Below are positions 57,113 to 64,000 of a stretch of DNA of 64,000 bases, piece by piece. The DNA comes from CAVVUF01 sp963751425. Lineage in GTDB: Bacteria; Chloroflexota; Anaerolineae; Anaerolineales; UBA4823. Position 1 is the stretch's first letter. Each line of letters opens with the position of its first letter. The notes beneath the pieces are model-generated. The model was not told where the DNA came from. It ran no database searches and saw only the letters and a program-made list of their open reading frames with translations. The DNA is taken from the NCBI GenBank assembly GCA_963751425.1, contig CAVVUF010000001.1:1922001-1986000 (forward strand). Reading direction: 5' to 3'. The position numbers were made by a program, and so were the translations under genes.

Positions 57113-58828
57113 ATGAAAAACCCGACCCCCCCTTCCACTGGCATTACCCGCTTCATCCCCGGCCTTGCCCTCTTTAAAGGCGTGAAACCCGCGCTGCTGC
57201 GTACCGAATTCGTCGTGGCGATCACCGTCTTCGCCGTGCTCGTGCCATCCTCAATGGCCTACGGCGACCTGGCCGGGGTCACCCCCGTGGCAGGGCTGTA
57301 TGTGGCCGTGGGCGCCATGGTGATGTACGCCTTGTTCGGCACCTCCAAACTGGTCATCACGGGACCTGAGGCGACGAGTGCCATCATGACCGCCGCGGCG
57401 GTTGCGCCGCTGGCAGCGGGCGACCCTGAGCGGTATGCCGCCCTCGCCGCGATGACCGCTATCCTGGTCGGCGTGATCGCGCTGCTCGCCCGCGTGGCAC
57501 GGCTGGGTTTCATCACCGACTTCCTGTCCAAGCCGATCCTGGTGGGCTACATCTTCGGTGCAACCCTCATCGTCATTGGCAGCCAATTGGGCAAGATGTT
57601 CGGTATCAAGCTCGAGAGCGACGAGTTCTTCAGGCAGGTGGCAGAGCTCATCAGCCGCCTCGACGAAACGCACCTGCTCACTTTCGTCATTGGCGTTGTC
57701 TGCATGGCGGCGCTGCTCATCATGCGCCGCATCAATCGCGCCTTGCCCGGTCCGCTCATCGTCGTGGTGGCTGCCATTATCCTCTCCGCGGTGCTTGATT
57801 GGGAGACCAAGGGCGTATCCGTCGTCGGTCCAGTGCCGGCGGGGCTGCCAAAGGTAGCGATCCCGGTTGTCGGCCTGCAAGATATCCTGGCCCTGCTGCC
57901 GGCTGCCCTGGCCCTCACCATCCTGATCTACGCGGACGAAGTCCTGACCGCCCGCGTCTTTTCAGCCAAGCACGGTCAGAAGATCGATGCCAACCAGGAA
58001 TTCGTCGCCATCGGCATGGCCAATATCGGGGCGGGTTTCTTGACCGGCTTTCCGGCTGCGCTCAGCGCTTCGCGCACAGCGGTGAACGATCAGATGGGTG
58101 GCAAATCGCAGTGGGTTGGGCTCATCGCGGCGGCGCTCACCATCATCTTCCTGCTCTTCTTCACCCCCCTGCTGGCGCCGCTGCCCACCGTCGCCCTGGG
58201 CGCCATCATCATCGTGGCTTCGATCGGGTTGATTGATGTCGCCTGCTTTTCGCTTCTTACGAAAGGTGAGCAAAACAGAGTTTGGTCTGGCGGTGATTAC
58301 GGCGCTCGGTGTGCTTACTTTAGGCGTTTTACAGGGCATTCTCGTGGCAGTGGTGCTGTCGCTGGTCAACATCCTTTTTCACCTGCGGCACCCACACGAT
58401 GCGCTGTTGGACGATGTGGACGAGCGCGGCGGCACGGTGTATCGCGGTGTCACCGATGAAGAAACGACGCTGACCGAGCCGGGCTTGATCGTCTATCGTT
58501 TTGATGCGCCGCTCGTGTTTGCGAACGCAGCGTTCTTTACCGAGCGCCTGGAAGAGCTCATTGCCAACGCCGGAGAGGGGTTGAAATGCGTTATCCTCGA
58601 TGCAGAAGCGATCAGTGATTTCGATTCGACGGCGGCGGAAGCGCTGGAAAATCTGGATGCTGAGCTCGAACGCGGCGGCGTCGAATTATGGATCGCCCGC
58701 GCCAATAAGCCGCTGCGTGACCTCTTGCAGGTGACAGGATTGACGTCCCATATCGGCGGAAAGACAACATATATCCCTCGGTGCGCGCCGCGGTGACAGC
58801 CTATCACGAACGCTTTGGTACGCCATAA
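57113..58828 (+). CDS. SulP anion transporter 3 with STAS domain, two frameshifts
   Basis: About 571 residues. FVVAITVFAVLVPSSMAYGD, GLYVAVGAMVMYALFGTSKL, ITGPEATSAIMTAAAV, ANIGAGFLTGFPAALSASRT. One extra T near 58249 breaks IDVACFRFLRKVSKTEFGL; the STAS part follows (GLIVYRFDAPLVFANAAFFT, ISDFDSTAAEALENLDAEL). A missing base near 58762 hides the true end (YPSVRAAVTAYHERFG), stop 58826-58828. Most GC-rich of the three, with codon use unlike the kinase locus. Confidence 0.87.
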
Positions 58829-58895
58829 AGACTCCGGGGTCAGAACGTATTGAACGAGATTGGATACCGGGCATTGGATGTCCAAGGAGTGCCAC

Positions 58896-60243
58896 ATGGG
58901 AAATCGTAAAATAAGAAGAGTGACAGCCCGTCACAATTGGGATCGCCTGAAGGTGAGTTTTTGGTTCGCTCCGTTGGTCATGTCGCTGATCGCGATTTTG
59001 CTTTCATGGTTGATGCTGTCGCTGGACAGCCGCATTCCTAATGAAATGCTTGAGAACAGTCATCTCATCCTGTCTGGCAGTGTTAGCGAAATGCGGACTG
59101 CCCTGCTGACCATGGCTACATCCATCCTGACGACTGCAGGGATCGTTTTCACACTGCTTACCCTGCCGCTTTCCACAGTGGCAGCACAGTACGGCTCGCG
59201 CTTGCTGCGCGTTTTCCTGGGCGATCGCATCACCCAATCCGTGCTTGGCATGTTTGTGGCTACCTTTGTCTATTGCATCGCGTCAGCCACATCCATTCCC
59301 CCGGAGACTACGAATCCGGAGGCGGCGCAGATTACCGCGACCTTCGGGTTACTGCTCATGCTGGGAGCCTTAGGTTCCCTGGTTCTATTAGTCCAGCATA
59401 TCAGCACCATGCTGCAAGCCCCCAATATTGCCGCCGCGGCAGGCGCTGAGCTGCGGGATGTGGTCAGTGCCGAGATCCCGGAGCAGGTTATGAGGTGGTG
59501 AGGATCGTCAGGGCGGGTCTGAAATCCGCCCTGAATCCCTGGTGGAGAAGGATGGCTATCCGGTACGGGTGGAGCAGGCAGGCTACATCCAATACATCGA
59601 TCCGCAGTCCGTGATGACCCTGGCTCGAGAACATAACCTGGTCATCCGCCTGCTGCGCAAGCCGGGTCACACGGTCTGGCCTAACGCGCGGATCGCCCTG
59701 GTTTGGCCTGCCGCTCGGGTTGATGAGGCGCTGGATCAACAAATCCGCAATGCTTTCCGGGTTGGAAACGGACGCACGCCCACCCAGGATGTCGCCTATG
59801 CCGTCAACCAGCTCGTCGAAATGGCAGTTCGCGCCATGTCTCCAGCGATCAATGACCCCTTCACGGCCATGACCTGCCTGGATTATATCGGGGAAGGTCT
59901 GGCGCTGTTTATCCAGCAGGGTGAGAAAAGCCCCTATTATTACGACCGGGATAACCAGCTGCGCCTGATCCTGGAGCCGGTCACTTTTGCCGAGCTGCTC
60001 AACGGTGCTTTCAATATGCTGCGGCATTGCAGCTGCGATAATGCCAGCGTGCTGCTGCACATGCTGGAGGTGATCGATGCCGTTGGCCAGGAGGCGAAAT
60101 CACCCGAGGCGCGCCAGGAGCTGCTTCGTCACGTGAGCCTCATTCAGATGGAAAGCCAGGCTGGCGCCCTCATCGAAAATGATCGCCAGGTGATCCGCTT
60201 GCGCTGTGAAGCCTTGCAAAAAAAATTGGAGGCATCGCTGTAA
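58896..60243 (+). CDS. DUF2254 membrane protein, one frameshift
   Basis: About 449 residues from ATG 58896 (AAGGAG upstream). N-half has four hydrophobic helices (FWFAPLVMSLIAILLSWLML, ILTTAGIVFTLLTLPLSTVA, SVLGMFVATFVYCIASATS, TFGLLLMLGALGSLVLLVQ), C-half is soluble: VEQAGYIQYIDPQSVM, MAVRAMSPAINDPFTAMTCL. Break near 59500 (one extra base); the link reads EDRQGGSEIRPESL. Function unknown; the SPAINDPFTA motif is the family hallmark. Confidence 0.85.
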
Positions 60244-60268
60244 ATGGTGTGGTAAAAGAAGTGGATCG

Positions 60269-61129
60269 ATGGATAAGCTGCCTTCAATAAAGAGTTTCGT
60301 CCGAGAAATTTACCAAATCTGGATCGATGAAAAGCCCAATCAATTGGCGGCTGCGCTGGCATATTTTGGGATGTTCTCCTTTGCTGCGGTAATTTATCTC
60401 GCTTATCGCTTAGCCGGCATTTTTATCGACGAAGCGGCTGCCGCGGAGCTATTTTACACGCGTATTGAGGCAGTCTTGGGAGCGGAAACTGCGGCTTTCA
60501 TACAGGATTCAGTCTCCTCCATTGCGGCTGCCAACACGGGTGGATCATGGTTTATAACGATCGTCAGCGGAATAACCCTCCTAATGGCAGCGATGGGGTT
60601 ATTCCTGCAGCTAAAGTATGTACTGAATCGAATTTGGGGGGTCCCGCTGATCCAGCGAGGACAGAGGTTAGCCCTCCTCCGGCAGCGGCTGTTTGCATTT
60701 CTCATCGTTATCGCTTTGGGGCTGTTGATCGTCCTGGCTACGGTGGTCAACGTGGTTTTTGCCTGGCTCGGAGCCATTTTTAAAGATATCACCGGGAAAA
60801 GCTATTTACCATCTTTCCTCTATGTTCTTGCTCTATTAGGTGTTATGGCCCTGGCGATTGCATTCACGTATAAAGTGCTGCCAGATGTAAAGATTGCCTG
60901 GCGGGATGTCTGGCTTGGATCGATAGTTACCGCCCTTCTTATGTCTCTAGGGGGGCTGGCGATTGGGTTGTATTTTAAATTAGGTGGAGTCCACTCAGCC
61001 TTCGAGGCGGCTGGTGCGTTTGCCGTCTTGATGATTGCGATTTACTACTTTGCTCAGATATTCTTATTTGGCGCAATCATTACCAGAGTTTATGCTCAAA
61101 GGTATGGCTCGAAGCGCGAGGTGACTTAA
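60269..61129 (+). CDS. YihY/BrkB family membrane protein
   Basis: 286 residues from ATG 60269; an earlier frame start overlaps the DUF2254 end. QLAAALAYFGMFSFAAVIYL, FIQDSVSSIAAANTGG, and helices through LGVMALAIAFTYKVLPDVKI and GAFAVLMIAIYYFAQIFLFG with six membrane segments. The family, once called ribonuclease BN in error, is a membrane protein of unclear role, sometimes linked to envelope permeability. Last gene of the plus-strand run. Confidence 0.87.
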   Translation: MDKLPSIKSFVREIYQIWIDEKPNQLAAALAYFGMFSFAAVIYLAYRLAGIFIDEAAAAELFYTRIEAVLGAETAAFIQDSVSSIAAANTGGSWFITIVSGITLLMAAMGLFLQLKYVLNRIWGVPLIQRGQRLALLRQRLFAFLIVIALGLLIVLATVVNVVFAWLGAIFKDITGKSYLPSFLYVLALLGVMALAIAFTYKVLPDVKIAWRDVWLGSIVTALLMSLGGLAIGLYFKLGGVHSAFEAAGAFAVLMIAIYYFAQIFLFGAIITRVYAQRYGSKREVT

Positions 61130-61220
61130 TCCTTTCCGTTCACCTTGATAACCTATCCACAAAATCGCTTCATGAGGCAGGTTCATTTGGGGTGGAATAA
61201 TCTCGATCATCACGTAGAAA

Positions 61221-62831
61221 CTAAATTAACCCTTCTTCTGGGCAGGTTGAGCTGTTCCCTTCGCCTGGGCAGGAGCAGGCTGTGCGCGCTTGGAAAATGA
61301 TTTGCGCAATCGGGAAGAGGTAACCTTTCATGGAATTCAGAAAGCCCGGCGGTTCTTCCATCGGCGGTGGTGCAGGTTCATCTTCCATGATCTTTCGATA
61401 TACATAACGGAAAACGATGTTTCCAGTGGCGATGAAAGGCGTCGCCAACAGCGCTCCCAAGATGCCAAACGCCCCCGCGCCGGCGATCGTGCCAATTAAT
61501 ACCACCAGGATGGGCAGGTGGACGGCCCCACCCATGACTCGCGGTACGATCAATTGATTTTCCACCATCTGGACAAGCACATAAAATCCGACCACTAACA
61601 GCGCAAAAACCAGGTTATTGAGCGGCCAAGTCGTGGACCCAAAAAACAAAGCTAGTATAACGGCCGGGATCGCCGCCAACGTGGGGCCGACATTCGGGAT
61701 CAGCTCCAAGACGCCTGCGATGACTCCCAGGAGAAGCGCCTGCGGCAGCCCAAGAATGGTCGCTCCCAGCCAGGTGAGGATGCCAATGATCAGCATGAGC
61801 GACATTTGACCGCGCAGGAAACCGATCCAGGTCTGGCGGATGTCCATCATCAACGCACCTAGCTCAGCGCCGTACTTCGGTGGGATCAAGTCTGCAGACC
61901 AATTCTTCATCTCACCAGCCGTGAGAGTCATTTGCAGAGATAGTAAAAATGTGAATATGATCGATGTCAGGACGGAAATCGTCGGTCCCAATACACCGGC
62001 CGCGATCCCCAGCGCCTTTCCAACCTGGCTGGTTAATTCAGCCGCCGAAAGGGTAATGCCTGAGGTTCCAGACTGTGCTGGAGAAGTGAAATTATTTAGA
62101 ATTGTGGTCAGGGAATCCAGGATGGGTTTCAACAACGCCCCCAACCCAGGCACAGTTTGCAGTGTAATGGATAACGATTCGACCGTCTGGCTCACCTTCT
62201 CTGCCACGAGTTTCACATCGATATTCATCACGAAATTAACAGCATCCACCAGCGCGGGGATTAACAGCAAGGGTGACAACAGCAGTACCGCCACCACAAA
62301 AAAATACGTAATGCCCACTGCCAGACCAATCTTCATCCGTAGGCGCCGCCTCAAAAACTGGATCAATGGGTCAACAAATAAAGCGACTAAGGCAGCTACG
62401 ATCACCATGGAGATGACTGACCGCCCAATGTACAGCACGAACACACCGGCAAGAACCAAAAGCACCCCCATGATATAGCGCGTGGGGGTGCTCCACCGGC
62501 TGCCGGTTGGCGCTGCTGCTGAAGGAACAGCCGAAACAATCGGCTGATTGGATTTGGAGGATTTTATCTGGGCTTGGACACTGGGCAAAGAGGGTTCTGG
62601 AACACTTGTTGGCAGCCCTGTTTCCAGGCTGGCATACAAACGCTCGCTCGATTCACCCTCCTCGTCCGTTTGGGCCTGCAGACGCCTCTGGCGGAAAGCC
62701 ATGCTGATCCGGTCTGAACGCAGTAAGATCACAGAAACCGCGCCTCCAATTAGCGCTCCAAGAGAGATCAAGATCAAGCGGCTGTCGCCTTGCTCTTCGC
62801 TTGGCTCTTCTAACTGGTCATTTTCTTTCAT
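61221..62831 (-). CDS. AI-2E family membrane protein with N-terminal extension
   Basis: 536 residues from ATG 62831. A first membrane helix (LILISLGALIGGAVSVILLR) and a 70-residue Ser/Pro linker precede the AI-2E core: YIMGVLLVLAGVFVLYIGRS, FLRGQMSLMLIIGILTWLGA, GVIAGVLELIPNVGPTLAAI, LVQMVENQLIVPRVMGG. Intact. Tail has a CSCPGEGNSSTCPEEG segment. Unlike the copy at 52855 it has the long periplasmic central region. Convergent with the BrkB gene; the gap 61130-61220 holds nothing clear. Confidence 0.88.
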   Translation of the reverse strand: MKENDQLEEPSEEQGDSRLILISLGALIGGAVSVILLRSDRISMAFRQRRLQAQTDEEGESSERLYASLETGLPTSVPEPSLPSVQAQIKSSKSNQPIVSAVPSAAAPTGSRWSTPTRYIMGVLLVLAGVFVLYIGRSVISMVIVAALVALFVDPLIQFLRRRLRMKIGLAVGITYFFVVAVLLLSPLLLIPALVDAVNFVMNIDVKLVAEKVSQTVESLSITLQTVPGLGALLKPILDSLTTILNNFTSPAQSGTSGITLSAAELTSQVGKALGIAAGVLGPTISVLTSIIFTFLLSLQMTLTAGEMKNWSADLIPPKYGAELGALMMDIRQTWIGFLRGQMSLMLIIGILTWLGATILGLPQALLLGVIAGVLELIPNVGPTLAAIPAVILALFFGSTTWPLNNLVFALLVVGFYVLVQMVENQLIVPRVMGGAVHLPILVVLIGTIAGAGAFGILGALLATPFIATGNIVFRYVYRKIMEDEPAPPPMEEPPGFLNSMKGYLFPIAQIIFQARTACSCPGEGNSSTCPEEGLI

Positions 62832-62927
62832 AAATCGCACCTTTTAGCCTGTCCGGCTGAGAAATTTCTAATCGCAGACGGACCGTTTGATAATTTATAT
62901 CAGGTTTATCGTGTTGTGAAAATATTA

Positions 62928-64000
62928 CTAAGGATTGACCGTCACGGAGACTGTCGCGGTTGTCGTGCCTCCCGCTTCAGAGCTGACCGCCAGCGTATAG
63001 TACACTGTGCCCGGCACCATGGCTAGGTCCTCATAAGTACCCGGACTCATCACATCGGCGCCACCATACAGCGGAACGATGGTCCCATCTGGATCGGTTC
63101 GGGTCAGCCTTGCCGCCACAATACCCTCACCGGAGAAGGACCAGCTCACAACAACCATACCGCCTACTGAAACCGAGGTGGGGTCAACTGTAAAGGAATT
63201 GATCATGGGTTTCGGCGCTGCGGTGGGCGGTACAGGAGGTACTGGGGTCTCGGTGGGCGGTATGGACGTCGCCGGCGGTGGACCTGGGACAGTGATTTCA
63301 ACATAGACGCGCTCCCCAAAGGCAACATTTTTACCATTTACCATTTGCCAAACACCCTGATAAGTACCAGGCGCATCTGGGGCGGTTTGATCGATGGTCA
63401 TATCGTAGGTTTGGCCAGGTGGAACTGAATAATCGACGACCTCATTATTCCCATCCATCCGATCGCCCTGCACAAAAACGAGCCAGTATGTAGAGTTCCA
63501 GGTGCATGTGCCAATATTTTGTACCCTCCAGATTTTATCGAATTCCTGTCCTGGAGCCATCTCTGTGCCATCAGGTACCGTCACGTCTTGCACGAATGCC
63601 ATCGCATCATAACAAGCCACCGGAGCCGGGGTGGGAGGTACGACCGCAGTTGGATAAGGCGTGGGGGTTGGAACGGGCGGAATTTGACTGATATCGATGT
63701 GAAGGTAATCCTGGGCAAACTGATTCAATGTGCCATCCGCTGCCATTTGGGTCAAGGTATCATTCATCCACGACTGCAATTCACTGCTGCCTTTCGGCAG
63801 CGCGATGGCATAATATTGCGAATTGAGGCTCTGCCCTACGATTTCCAATCCGCCACTTTTCAGGTACTCCTGCGCCGGGATGGTACCCATCAAGACAACA
63901 TCGTTGCGGTTATCTTTCAGGTCTCGGACAGCATGGTCGGGTTTTTCGTAGGCTAACAGGTTCGCAACTGGCATCATGCCGGTGTCGACCAAATTTTTCT
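62928..64000 (-). CDS. Solute-binding (family 3-like) lipoprotein with NBR1-type Ig domain (partial)
   Basis: The frame runs to the right edge, so the N-terminus is outside. What is left: second half of a periplasmic amino-acid-type binding domain (PVANLLAYEKPDHAVRDLKD, VVLMGTIPAQEYLK, SSELQSWMNDTLTQMAADG), a Pro/Thr linker, an Ig-like NBR1-type domain (DGTEMAPGQEFDKIWRVQNI, TCTWNSTYWLVFVQGDRM) and a C-terminal Ig-like domain (INSFTVDPTSVSVGGMVVVS). The first domain ends right before the linker, so the binding domain is fused to adhesion-like modules. Same Ig type as in the lipoprotein at 40613. Confidence 0.8.
   Translation of the reverse strand, partial: KNLVDTGMMPVANLLAYEKPDHAVRDLKDNRNDVVLMGTIPAQEYLKSGGLEIVGQSLNSQYYAIALPKGSSELQSWMNDTLTQMAADGTLNQFAQDYLHIDISQIPPVPTPTPYPTAVVPPTPAPVACYDAMAFVQDVTVPDGTEMAPGQEFDKIWRVQNIGTCTWNSTYWLVFVQGDRMDGNNEVVDYSVPPGQTYDMTIDQTAPDAPGTYQGVWQMVNGKNVAFGERVYVEITVPGPPPATSIPPTETPVPPVPPTAAPKPMINSFTVDPTSVSVGGMVVVSWSFSGEGIVAARLTRTDPDGTIVPLYGGADVMSPGTYEDLAMVPGTVYYTLAVSSEAGGTTTATVSVTVNP

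Overview
Organism. The window looks like a chromosome segment of a Chloroflexota bacterium, probably class Anaerolineae. This is an inference from gene content: a run of Ser/Thr kinases fused to WD40/TolB propellers, lipoproteins with long Pro/Thr linkers followed by SH3b and NBR1-type Ig domains, MalT-like LuxR regulators, ClpC with an S1-domain protein, and DUF6325/SHOCT proteins. Housekeeping genes (holA, radA, dus, clpC, rpsA-like, tRNA-Lys) show it is chromosomal. I see no prophage, transposase, CRISPR array or replication origin.

Layout. 1-5.3 kb: end of a TPR regulatory ATPase, a small unknown gene, a class V aminotransferase between two inverted intergenic repeats, an RNA uracil methyltransferase, and a tiny gene whose promoter carries two GAAC-N4-GTTC palindromes. 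5.4-8.2 kb (minus): lipoprotein, DUF6391, holA. 8.4-9.4 kb: an unknown barrel-like protein. 9.4-12.7 kb (minus): radA, a THUMP-type methyltransferase and dus, joined by 4-base start/stop overlaps. 12.8-27.6 kb (plus): six co-directional signalling genes (vWA-FHA, kinase-FHA, and four kinase or pseudokinase receptors with propellers, one with LysM domains). 27.7-33.1 kb (minus): clpC, an S1 protein with an acidic repeat tail, and a P1 peptidase; then tRNA-Lys and two gene remnants. 33.6-36.4 kb: a LuxR/MalT regulator. 36.4-61.1 kb (plus): a long accessory run of small membrane, DUF6325 and SHOCT proteins in repeated units, lipoproteins, a Cys-type sulfatase and its maturase, a K+ channel, a ClC channel, three SulP transporters, AI-2E, DUF2254 and BrkB/YihY proteins. 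61.2-64 kb (minus): a second AI-2E protein and a partial solute-binding lipoprotein.

How the parts may work together. The kinase run resembles a surface-sensing locus: catalytic domains inside, propellers or LysM outside, FHA proteins as phospho-threonine readers. The 36-61 kb block looks like an envelope/ion-homeostasis module in which a triad (3-TM protein, DUF6325, SHOCT protein) recurs, with sulfate-ester hydrolysis and anion transport beside it. Both roles are inferred from domains and context.

Caveat. About 39 single-base frameshifts break otherwise normal genes, roughly three quarters of them an extra base, including in holA. Comparison of repeated segments shows the extra base directly in several places. 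I read most of them as sequence errors and annotate full-length genes across them, giving the position of each shift.
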